64,000 nucleotides of DNA from contig NZ_JAAEHL010000001.1 in the NCBI RefSeq assembly GCF_010614725.1, positions 496,001-560,000 on the forward strand, written 5' to 3'. Position 1 is the stretch's first letter; each line of letters starts with the position of its first letter. The stretch comes from Flavobacterium ajazii. Its GTDB lineage: Bacteria > Bacteroidota > Bacteroidia > Flavobacteriales > Flavobacteriaceae. A model generated the notes under the pieces. It was given only the letters and a program-made list of their open reading frames with translations. It was not told where the DNA came from and did not search any database. The translations under genes and the position numbers were made by a program. Below, piece after piece: positions 52,283-59,342 of the stretch.

Positions 52283-52933
52283 TCATCTCAAAGAATTTAT
52301 TAACTCTTTAGGTGAAATATCATATTGACTTGAAAATAGTTTTGAAAAATAATGCACATCATTGTATCCTACAGAATAAGCAACTTGCGATATTGAATTT
52401 TGAATATAATTATCAATCAGATGCTTTGCTTTGTGCAATCGCAGGATGCGTATATACTTATTGGGTGTCAAATGAACCAAATTGGCTATTTTTCTATGCA
52501 ATTGTCTTTCACTAACTGCCATTTTATATGATAGTTCATACAAGTTCATATCATTTTGATTGATTGAACTGTAAATTTCTTTTTCTAAATTTATAAGCCA
52601 GTCCTGATCTAATTTTGTGACTTTCTGTGGATTTATTTTATTCAGGCACAAACTCTGAACATTTTTATTGGATTCATATATTTCAAAAATATCAGGACGA
52701 CCCTGGATTGTCAGGCTTACAGATTTTGATTTGATTTCTTTTAAAATTTCCTCAATCAGATCATTTATTTGTTTGCTGCTGGAAAATATAATTTCATTTT
52801 GAGTTTTATTATCCACAGTATCAGTACTTGCTGTAATAATTGTATCTAAAGGGCTTTTAATATTTTGAACAATCTGAATCAAAATATCCGGAGATGACCA
52901 ATCTATCGTATTTTTTGTTATTTGGTTAATCAT
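52283..52933 (-). CDS. AraC-type regulator with a degenerate kinase-dimerisation domain
   Basis: A 216-residue protein. The C-terminal 105 residues form a full AraC helix-turn-helix (LYELSYKMAVSERQLHRKIA and QVAYSVGYNDVHYFSKLFS). The N-terminal half has VQNIKSPLDTII in place of a HisKA H-box (the His is replaced) followed by a second helix (QINDLIEEILKEI). It therefore looks like the C-terminal remains of an HTCS-like kinase that keeps only dimer and DNA parts. It probably controls the operon it sits in. The target site is unknown, with the palindrome at 53752-53807 as a candidate. Confidence 0.85.
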   Translation of the reverse strand: MINQITKNTIDWSSPDILIQIVQNIKSPLDTIITASTDTVDNKTQNEIIFSSSKQINDLIEEILKEIKSKSVSLTIQGRPDIFEIYESNKNVQSLCLNKINPQKVTKLDQDWLINLEKEIYSSINQNDMNLYELSYKMAVSERQLHRKIANLVHLTPNKYIRILRLHKAKHLIDNYIQNSISQVAYSVGYNDVHYFSKLFSSQYDISPKELINSLR

Positions 52934-53037
52934 TTTACAGTTTAATTAATTGGTTAATCAATAATTCTAAATGATAGTTGAAGGTTCTTTAAGTGTAAAT
53001 CTATTTTATAATTAAAAAAAAGATTTCTATTGAGATT

Positions 53038-53697
53038 TTAAGCCTGAAGTTTATATTCAGCATTTTCAAAGCTGGATATTTTATCAATATATTGAGATGT
53101 TACCAAATCCTTGTTATTAGAATAGAACTCTTTTAATCCGTCATAACTCATTGCTATTGGAATGGTTTCAGAGCCTAAATAATTGACTGAATTTCCTATA
53201 ACATCTGTTTTTATTCCGAGCAGGTTCATGATTCTTAATAACTTGCTGTCACATTCTGCAAAAGCAACGCCACTTTTTTGTTCACATATAGGAGCGATTG
53301 CACATACCATTAATCTTCTGAACAAAGTTCTGTCCTTAATATTCTTTCTGGTTGCAAATCTTCCTATATGCCATACTGAGGATAAATTTTCGGGGTAATT
53401 CAAAACACTTAATGGATTTATATCAAAAATTTTCTGGATGGGAAGCCTAACTTTATAATCCCACTTAATCACCCGTATTGAGCCCTGAATATTTCCAGAA
53501 ACATCTTTGGCCACAAAAATTTCAGAATCCTTAAAGTAATTTAATTCTTCATCGTACACTTCCTGAGTGTCGTTTACAAGTTCCGTTGTAGTTACATCTT
53601 CGCAATGATGACTAAAATTTTCTTCAACTACGAATTTGGCTAATTCTGTGAGCTGATTTAATTCTAATCTTTCCAGGTAATTTTGAGTTATAGTCAT
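53038..53697 (-). CDS. GNAT acyltransferase of the LuxI/FeeM-like kind
   Basis: A 219-residue soluble protein. The central block GSIRVIKWDYKVRLPIQKIF and the HIGRFATRK strand, followed by a helix and a closing LGSETIPIAMSYDGL, match the layout of LuxI/FeeM-like acyltransferases, in which (E)xxRF lies at the acyl site. There is no full set of LuxI invariants that I can confirm. Two roles fit: making an acyl signal, or lipidating Lys in the RiPP cores as in selidamide maturases. It is the first gene of the export operon and faces a LuxR-type gene across a 337-bp gap. The residue-level match is moderate. Confidence 0.65.
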   Translation of the reverse strand: MTITQNYLERLELNQLTELAKFVVEENFSHHCEDVTTTELVNDTQEVYDEELNYFKDSEIFVAKDVSGNIQGSIRVIKWDYKVRLPIQKIFDINPLSVLNYPENLSSVWHIGRFATRKNIKDRTLFRRLMVCAIAPICEQKSGVAFAECDSKLLRIMNLLGIKTDVIGNSVNYLGSETIPIAMSYDGLKEFYSNNKDLVTSQYIDKISSFENAEYKLQA

Positions 53698-53722
53698 GAT
53701 GCTTATTTCTTTTGGTTAGTAA

Positions 53723-53807
53723 CAAATCTAATTTTCATATGGCGTTATATCACTACACTAAATAATAGTAGTTTACTGATTACCAACAAACTACCTTTTA
53801 GTGTAGT
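53723..53807 (-). promoter_or_regulatory. Promoter of the export operon with long palindromic operator
   Basis: A TAGATTTG -7 box (53723-53730) lies 22 bp from an imperfect 56-bp palindrome (53752-53807): outer arms ACTACACTAAA and TTTAGTGTAGT, inner arms GTAGTTT and AAACTAC. The spacing equals that of the HTCS operators, so an activator site is plausible. The remaining gap to 54034 is AT-rich, with runs of A before the LuxR gene. Confidence 0.55.
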
Positions 53808-54034
53808 TGTTAATTTTAGACCATATAAAAAAATTATATTGTGAGAAAAAAGCTGTTTTGCAATACGAATGCAGTTTTACAGGATTAAAGGAAATCCTAG
53901 ATCAATTTTAAACCTAAAAAACATTTACAAAATTTTCAAGACTGATAAAGTGTTATTATTCTTATTTACACAAGAATAATGTAATTTTTTTCATACATAA
54001 TAAAAAAAAAGTAACTTTGATAAAAATTAGGTAA

Positions 54035-54799
54035 ATGAAAGACCCAAATTTAAATTCGTTTTTTGATTCCAGAAATATAATTGAAGGATTAACAAACGAA
54101 GAGAAGGCACAAAAAAATGATTATTTAGAGCCTATAAAAGCATTTGCAAGAGCTACATATACAAGCATTTACGTTATAGATTATTTAGAACAAGGATTTG
54201 AGTTTGTTTCAGATAATCCACTATTTTTATGTGGAAATACGCCACAAGAAGTTCTGGAAATGGGATATGCTTTTTATTTTAAACATGTTCCTCCGGTAGA
54301 CCTGGAGTTGTTATTGAAAGTCAATTCTGTTGGATTTGATTTTTATGAAAAAATACCACACGAAGAGAGGATTCTCTATACGATCTCTTATGATTTTCAT
54401 TTAAAAAACCAAGAAGGGAAATTGATTTTGATCAACCAAAAACTTACTCCGGTTTTTTTAACCAATACCGGAAAAATATGGAAAGCTATTTGTGTTATTT
54501 CGTTATCGTCTGAACGTAAGGCGGGAAATATTAAAATTCATAAAAACGGCGAGAATAAAGTTCACAATTATAATCTGGCTAAAGATCATTGGGAAGAGTC
54601 TAAAAAAGTTTCTTTATCTAAAAGAGAAACAGAAATTTTGCAGCTTTCCAGCCGTGGTTTTACTATAAATGAAATTGCAGATGTTTTATTTATTTCGCCT
54701 GATACCGTAAAATTTCATCGACGAAAACTTTTTGAAAAATTAGAAGTCACTAATATTTCAGAAGCAATTGCATTTGTAACCGGCAATAAATTAATATAA
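54035..54799 (+). CDS. LuxR-family transcription factor with PAS-like sensor half
   Basis: A 254-residue regulator and the only gene on the plus strand. The N-terminal 170 residues (FDSRNIIEGLTNEEK, then ARATYTSIYVIDYLEQGFEFVSDN) look like a PAS domain, as in many Flavobacterium LuxR proteins. The C-terminal LuxR helix-turn-helix is clear (LSKRETEILQLSSRGFTINE and DTVKFHRRKLFEKL). It is divergent from the GNAT gene and convergent with the DoxX-like gene, 18 bp away. It is a natural candidate for the regulator of both halves of the RiPP cluster. The ligand is unknown. Confidence 0.88.
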   Translation: MKDPNLNSFFDSRNIIEGLTNEEKAQKNDYLEPIKAFARATYTSIYVIDYLEQGFEFVSDNPLFLCGNTPQEVLEMGYAFYFKHVPPVDLELLLKVNSVGFDFYEKIPHEERILYTISYDFHLKNQEGKLILINQKLTPVFLTNTGKIWKAICVISLSSERKAGNIKIHKNGENKVHNYNLAKDHWEESKKVSLSKRETEILQLSSRGFTINEIADVLFISPDTVKFHRRKLFEKLEVTNISEAIAFVTGNKLI

Positions 54800-54817
54800 A
54801 AACTTCGTAACTTTTAT

Positions 54818-55705
54818 TTAACGAACTCTTTTAAAATTTAATTTTTTGTTTCCGTTAGTGACAATCGTTAAATACTTATCATTAATCTGATATTTTCCTT
54901 TAAGCAAAATTACCTTTGCAGCATTTTGATTTACAATCGAATTTCCTTCATCGTAATTCAATTTCTTGTTATGATCTTTTACTAAATTCTTAAAAAATAT
55001 GGAATCTTTGGTAAAAGAGTACACTCCTTCATTTACTTTGATATTATTGCATTTTTGATTGATAGAGAAAGTAGTAAGAGCTTCAAAGTTTAATCGCTCA
55101 AATTCAGATGATGCATCTGTATTCTTCCATGTGCCATAAAACTGATTTTGCCCCATAAATTTATTTTTCAAATAACTTAATCCACAAAATAATCCTATAA
55201 CAACTACTATAATATAAAACCATTTTATTTTTTTTAATCGATTAACCCAATTTGGTCTTTCCTGATTAGAAAACAATGGAGGTTCTATAAAAAAACATTT
55301 ATAAAAAAGCGGAAATTCTGAAAAGAAAACAAAAAGCCCCATTATAGTCAATAAAACTGCCATGCCTTGCGCACCGCTAATGCTGTAGGCAAAATCAACC
55401 AAAAGAATATTGACCATAAAAGATAAAAACAACACAACACCTATTCTTGTTGTTTTTCTAAAAAATAACAGAAAGGCACTTACTATTTGCAATACCGCGA
55501 TAAGTATGCCGTACCAATGAGAAAAGCTATAATAATACCAGGTTAATTCAAACCCGTTTAATGATCCTATAGGTTTATCATACGTGCTGGGCTGGGCTAC
55601 AAATTGTGTTCCTAAAATTTTAGCAAAAGCATAAGATAAAATCATTGTTGCCATAAAATAGCGACAAAATGTATACAAAAAGTAATGTGTTTTATTCAAC
55701 TTCAT
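54818..55705 (-). CDS. DoxX-like membrane protein with extra C-terminal domain
   Basis: A 295-residue protein. Four to five helices in the first 175 residues (TFCRYFMATMILSYAFAKIL, then VLQIVSAFLLFFRKTTRIG) resemble DoxX/MauE-type proteins. A 110-residue soluble tail (FYGTWKNTDASSEFERLNFEAL) has a lipocalin-like beta pattern and would face the periplasm. It starts 26 bp after the dehydratase gene and is probably translated from the same message. It may act in redox or immunity, but neither can be shown. Confidence 0.6.
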   Translation of the reverse strand: MKLNKTHYFLYTFCRYFMATMILSYAFAKILGTQFVAQPSTYDKPIGSLNGFELTWYYYSFSHWYGILIAVLQIVSAFLLFFRKTTRIGVVLFLSFMVNILLVDFAYSISGAQGMAVLLTIMGLFVFFSEFPLFYKCFFIEPPLFSNQERPNWVNRLKKIKWFYIIVVVIGLFCGLSYLKNKFMGQNQFYGTWKNTDASSEFERLNFEALTTFSINQKCNNIKVNEGVYSFTKDSIFFKNLVKDHNKKLNYDEGNSIVNQNAAKVILLKGKYQINDKYLTIVTNGNKKLNFKRVR

Positions 55706-55731
55706 AAATTTGTTTTTTATTCAATTTCTGA

Positions 55732-57708
55732 TTAAAGTTTAATAGAATCATCAATTAGTATCATTTGATTCTTAAAATCTTCAATGCTTGCGTTTCTTAA
55801 TTTGTCATATATATTTTCGATAGCATTACGTTTGATTAAATTGACACTTTTTTTGTGGGGTACATTAATCTTATTGTCCAGGACATCGATATAAAATACA
55901 GGAATATCATCTTGCAACATTTGCTCTCGTTCAAAATCTAATAGAGAAGACCAATTATTTGATACCAGATATGCTTTGGCCAGAATCTCGAGTTTTATAC
56001 CATACTTAATAGCATCAGACAGATACTCTGGCTTGTTTAGAAATTTTAAAATTTTAGAATAAACCTTAGTTTGCCTATTGATAAAACGAATTTTAAAATT
56101 ATAGAAATTAATAATCGGAGAATTTTCAGATTGAAGGTATTTTTTATTTTCTAAAATTAAATGATACAACTTTTCAAATCCTGTTTTAAATTCTTCTTCA
56201 TAATCGGCAAGATTTTCGATTGAATTATTAAAAAGAGGCTTATTTGATTTGTATAATTTTTTGTCTTCTATCTCAGATATTACAACCATCTTATCCTTAT
56301 TATAATCTTTAATTTTCAGCATCTGAATTTTACCTTCTAATGAGGTCGAAGACCCAAAACCGTACATATAATAAGGTAATTCTAATTTTTTTATTGGTAA
56401 AAGCGAAGACTCTAAAACTGTTCCTGAAATAGTATCATCATAAGTTTCATCACTCTGTAAAGCTATTAAAGGATTAAGTATAGTTTCGTGGTCTATTAAA
56501 ACAGGACTGTTTCCGGATGCTATAATGTTTTCAAAATGAAAATCTCTGGAATTCAAAAAATAAGCAATTCCTAATAAAATACCCGCTCTTTCATAATAAA
56601 GTTTAACATCGTCAATCGTTTTACACTGAGAATTTTCGACAAATTCTATCCAGCCATACGTTTCTTTATCAAGTATTTTAAACGTTTTCAGGTCTTGTTT
56701 TAAACTTATATTAATCCAGTTCAAAAATTGATTGTAAGCTTTTGTAATACCAATATTACTGGGTTTATAAACTATTTTATTTGCGTTTTTAAATTCAATA
56801 ATTACTGTAGATTCACCATTATGCAAATCTCCAGAATTAAAGTATATTTTAAAAATCGAATCCAGTTTTTTATTAAATAAAACCTCCAGATCTCTTTTAT
56901 CTGCTTCAAACCTTGTAAATATATTGGTTATAAAATGAATATATTTATCTGTTCTTGTCACCAGTTTTTTTGCCAATACCGGATATTTAAAAAATAAATA
57001 TTGATATTTATTAGATAAATTTTCTGAGACAAATTTTTTATAATTGTAATCGTCGCCAGAATCTTTACTTAAATTCTCTTTTTTAAACTGATCGAATTCG
57101 TCAAATAAAATTAAATACGCAACATTTAATAAATCTTTATGTAAAGCTATTTTTACCTGATCGATAAGATCATGCATTAATACTACATTTGATTTAGTTA
57201 AATTTTGATTTAATTTTTTTAAAAAATAATCTATAAAGGGAATAAATAGATGATAGAATGCATCTGTAGCGTTTTTCAATTCTGCAATTGATTGTATGCA
57301 TTTTGCATCTATTAAACTTAAAATTTCTTCTAAAGAAAGAATCCAGGCAGGAAAATTGATTTTTTGATCGTTTTCGTTTATGTTAGACAGCATTATAGAA
57401 ATGTCTAAATGATCCAGATTATTTACTGTACAATATTTTTGAAAAGCCAGATCTGAATCCTCTGTAGATATTGTTTTTTTCCAATAATCCAGATAATCGA
57501 AACTTTCGTTTTTATTAAAATCATATTTATTTTTTTTACTAACTGCCAATATTTCAAAAGGAGTTAGAGATTTAAAATATAATTCTTTCAAAAATCTATA
57601 ATGTACCATAGATTTTAAGATTAAAGGGTTATAAAATATCTTGTTAAAAAGAATTGCTAATCTATGTGAATAAACCACATAAATTAACAATGCTTTTTTG
57701 ATTACCAA
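55732..57708 (-). CDS. LanM-type dehydratase without cyclase domain (class II lanthipeptide dehydratase)
   Basis: A 658-residue protein that equals the N-terminal DUF4135 half of LanM. Kinase residues are present: D294/H296 (GDLHNGE), K315 (IVYKP), D389/H391/N394 (RDFHFEN) and D406/E408 (IDHET). Elimination residues are likely S435/S436 in LESSLLP (Thr is usual) and R541/R545 in RFINRQTKVY, and the domain end DIPVFY is there. LanM proteins are about 1000 residues with a C-terminal LanC; here the stop comes 57 residues after DIPVFY, with no LanC motif in any frame to the next gene. The known parallel is PoyF of polytheonamide. It should dehydrate Ser/Thr in the P2-P5 cores. Confidence 0.88.
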   Translation of the reverse strand: MVIKKALLIYVVYSHRLAILFNKIFYNPLILKSMVHYRFLKELYFKSLTPFEILAVSKKNKYDFNKNESFDYLDYWKKTISTEDSDLAFQKYCTVNNLDHLDISIMLSNINENDQKINFPAWILSLEEILSLIDAKCIQSIAELKNATDAFYHLFIPFIDYFLKKLNQNLTKSNVVLMHDLIDQVKIALHKDLLNVAYLILFDEFDQFKKENLSKDSGDDYNYKKFVSENLSNKYQYLFFKYPVLAKKLVTRTDKYIHFITNIFTRFEADKRDLEVLFNKKLDSIFKIYFNSGDLHNGESTVIIEFKNANKIVYKPSNIGITKAYNQFLNWINISLKQDLKTFKILDKETYGWIEFVENSQCKTIDDVKLYYERAGILLGIAYFLNSRDFHFENIIASGNSPVLIDHETILNPLIALQSDETYDDTISGTVLESSLLPIKKLELPYYMYGFGSSTSLEGKIQMLKIKDYNKDKMVVISEIEDKKLYKSNKPLFNNSIENLADYEEEFKTGFEKLYHLILENKKYLQSENSPIINFYNFKIRFINRQTKVYSKILKFLNKPEYLSDAIKYGIKLEILAKAYLVSNNWSSLLDFEREQMLQDDIPVFYIDVLDNKINVPHKKSVNLIKRNAIENIYDKLRNASIEDFKNQMILIDDSIKL

Positions 57709-57794
57709 TTGTTTAGCGTGGTATATTTAAGCAAATTTGATTTTTAATAACCTGAATTATAGCTTTCTATATAACACACAAAGGGAATTTTTTA

Positions 57795-58118
57795 TTAGAA
57801 ATCTGATGATGTATCAAGACATAATAAAGTCCATCCCAATTGAAATTTAAAACCTCCGGCAACAGCCTCTAATTCAGCCTCTGTTAACTCTACGCTGTCC
57901 GGGTTCGCAGGAACATTGATATAGAAAGTAGATGGATCTGTCTGATCAACAGCAACTATTTTTTTCCCTTTTAAATCTAATGGCTGACCAAATAATTTTT
58001 CGATGGCCTTCGCAGGATTGCTTACCAGTTCTTGTTTAAAAGCTTCATCTTCCCAGGCTCTGGTAATGATTTTTTTTAAGTTTGCTTCTGTATTCGATTG
58101 TGCTTGATTTACGTCCAT
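57795..58118 (-). CDS. NHLP-leader RiPP precursor P2
   Basis: A 107-residue precursor. The leader (1-89) has AWEDEAFKQELVSNPAKAIE and the VDQTDPSTFYINVP block and ends in AVAGG. The 18-residue core is FKFQLGWTLLCLDTSSDF. It differs from P3 by a single residue (Ser for Asn in the leader at PDSVEL), so the pair is a very recent tandem copy. One Cys and two Thr plus two Ser allow one lanthionine ring at most. It lies 86 bp before the dehydratase gene. Confidence 0.93.
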   Translation of the reverse strand: MDVNQAQSNTEANLKKIITRAWEDEAFKQELVSNPAKAIEKLFGQPLDLKGKKIVAVDQTDPSTFYINVPANPDSVELTEAELEAVAGGFKFQLGWTLLCLDTSSDF

Positions 58119-58170
58119 GATGTTAAATTTTAAAAATTAATATTTTATTGATTTATTTTGATGATGCTGA

Positions 58171-58494
58171 TTAGAAATCTGATGATGTATCAAGACAAAG
58201 TAATGTCCATCCCAATTGAAATTTAAAGCCTCCGGCAACAGCTTCTAATTCAGCTTCTGTTAGCTCTACATTGTCCGGGTTAGCAGGAACATTGATGTAG
58301 AAAGTAGATGGATCTGTCTGATCAACAGCAACTATTTTTTTTCCTTTTAAATCTAATGGCTGACCAAATAATTTTTCGATAGCCTTAGCAGGATTGCTTA
58401 CTAGTTCTTGTTTAAAAGCTTCATCTTCCCAGGCTCTGGTAATGATTTTTTTTAAGTTTGCTTCTGTATTCGATTGTGCTTGATTTACGTCCAT
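58171..58494 (-). CDS. NHLP-leader RiPP precursor P3
   Basis: A 107-residue precursor with the same core as P2 (FKFQLGWTLLCLDTSSDF) and the same GG cut site; only leader residue PDNVEL differs. The repeat unit of P2 and P3 is 376 bp, and the flanking AT-rich spacers are copied too. The identical core shows that dose and not variety was selected here. Confidence 0.93.
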   Translation of the reverse strand: MDVNQAQSNTEANLKKIITRAWEDEAFKQELVSNPAKAIEKLFGQPLDLKGKKIVAVDQTDPSTFYINVPANPDNVELTEAELEAVAGGFKFQLGWTLLCLDTSSDF

Positions 58495-58547
58495 GATGTT
58501 AAATTTTATAATATTAATATTTTATTGGTTTATTTTGATGTTATTGA

Positions 58548-58865
58548 TTAGAAACTTGATGATGTGTCAAGACAAAGTAATGTCCATCCCAATTCAAATT
58601 TAAAACCACCTGCAATAGCTTCTAATTCTGCCTCAGTTAACTCCATGCTTTCGTGATTTACAGGAATATTAATGTAGAAAGTAGATGGATCTGTTTGATC
58701 GACAGCTACTATTTTTTTTCCTTTTAAATCAATTGGCTGACCAAATAATTTTTCGATAGCCTGAACCGGATTACTTACTAATTCTTGTTTGAAAGACTCA
58801 TCTTCCCAAGATTTGCTAATGATTTTTTTGAAGTTTGCTTCTGAATTTGCTTGATTTGTGTTCAT
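58548..58865 (-). CDS. NHLP-leader RiPP precursor P4
   Basis: A 105-residue precursor, the older copy in the tandem set (371-bp offset from P3). The core is FKFELGWTLLCLDTSSSF, so it differs from P2/P3 at two places (Gln to Glu, Asp to Ser), while GWTLLCLDTSS is unchanged. That unchanged block is likely the part that is modified or active. Confidence 0.93.
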   Translation of the reverse strand: MNTNQANSEANFKKIISKSWEDESFKQELVSNPVQAIEKLFGQPIDLKGKKIVAVDQTDPSTFYINIPVNHESMELTEAELEAIAGGFKFELGWTLLCLDTSSSF

Positions 58866-58932
58866 AATTTTAAAATTTTAATGGTTTTTAATTAATAGTT
58901 ATAAATAAAAATGAATGATCGCATTATTTAAT

Positions 58933-59265
58933 CTAGACTATGATATAATCTTTTAATGTTGGAAAAAGACTATTTACCAAATCTCTCCAAATGGCCTGTC
59001 CTCCTCCTGCAATTATTTCTAATTGATCTTCTGTAAGTTCTATATCATCGATATTTGGTTCACTCGGAATATTCACGTAAACCTTAGATTTATCTGTCTG
59101 GTCATTAATTACCAGTGTTTTTCCTTCTGGTAAAACAATCTTGGCTCCTGTCAGATTTTCTATTGCTTTTATAGGATCTGAAACCAGGCTTTTTCTAAAA
59201 TTAATATCTTCCCAGGCTTTGGAGATTATTAATCGTAAAACTTCTTCTTCTTTTTTCTGTTCCAT
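58933..59265 (-). CDS. NHLP-leader RiPP precursor P5
   Basis: A 110-residue precursor whose leader (KAWEDINFRKSLVSDPIKAI, VNIPSEPNIDDIEL) ends in IIAGG. The 22-residue core starts GQAIWRDLVNSLF and ends LKDYIIV. It has no Cys, one Ser and one Thr, so dehydration would give only linear Dha/Dhb. It is the first of the four precursors in the row and has its own promoter (59288-59337). Confidence 0.92.
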   Translation of the reverse strand: MEQKKEEEVLRLIISKAWEDINFRKSLVSDPIKAIENLTGAKIVLPEGKTLVINDQTDKSKVYVNIPSEPNIDDIELTEDQLEIIAGGGQAIWRDLVNSLFPTLKDYIIV

Positions 59266-59287
59266 CGTTTATTCCTTTTGTACAATG

Positions 59288-59337
59288 TAAAATTAGAATT
59301 GTCTTACATTATAAAAATGCCAAATAAACTGACAAAA
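59288..59337 (-). promoter_or_regulatory. Promoter of the P5-P2 precursor run
   Basis: A TAATTTTA -7 box (59288-59295) stands 22 bases from the motif TGCCAAATAAACTGACAAAA (59318-59337). The same motif, with one mismatch and the same spacing, lies before P6 (61787-61836). Read on the coding strand it is TGTCAGTTTATTTGGCA, a weak palindrome of the TGYCAR-N5-YTGRCA kind. Confidence 0.6.
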
Positions 59338-59342
59338 AATAC

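Noticed and set aside
53038-53697. Firm LuxI (acyl-homoserine-lactone synthase) assignment
   Set aside because: The fold landmarks fit, but not all LuxI invariants could be placed, and a lipidation enzyme fits the context as well.
55705-55731. LanC cyclase lost by a frameshift after the dehydratase
   Set aside because: Only 26 bases separate the dehydratase stop from the DoxX-like start, and the next gene has no zinc-binding Cys-His pattern of LanC in any frame.
57795-59265. Regularly spaced repeats read as a CRISPR or satellite array
   Set aside because: The units are about 375 bp and are intact precursor genes.
59266-59342. Terminator between the cyclase and P5
   Set aside because: The AT-rich palindromic look is due to the P5 promoter; no stem with T-run is found.
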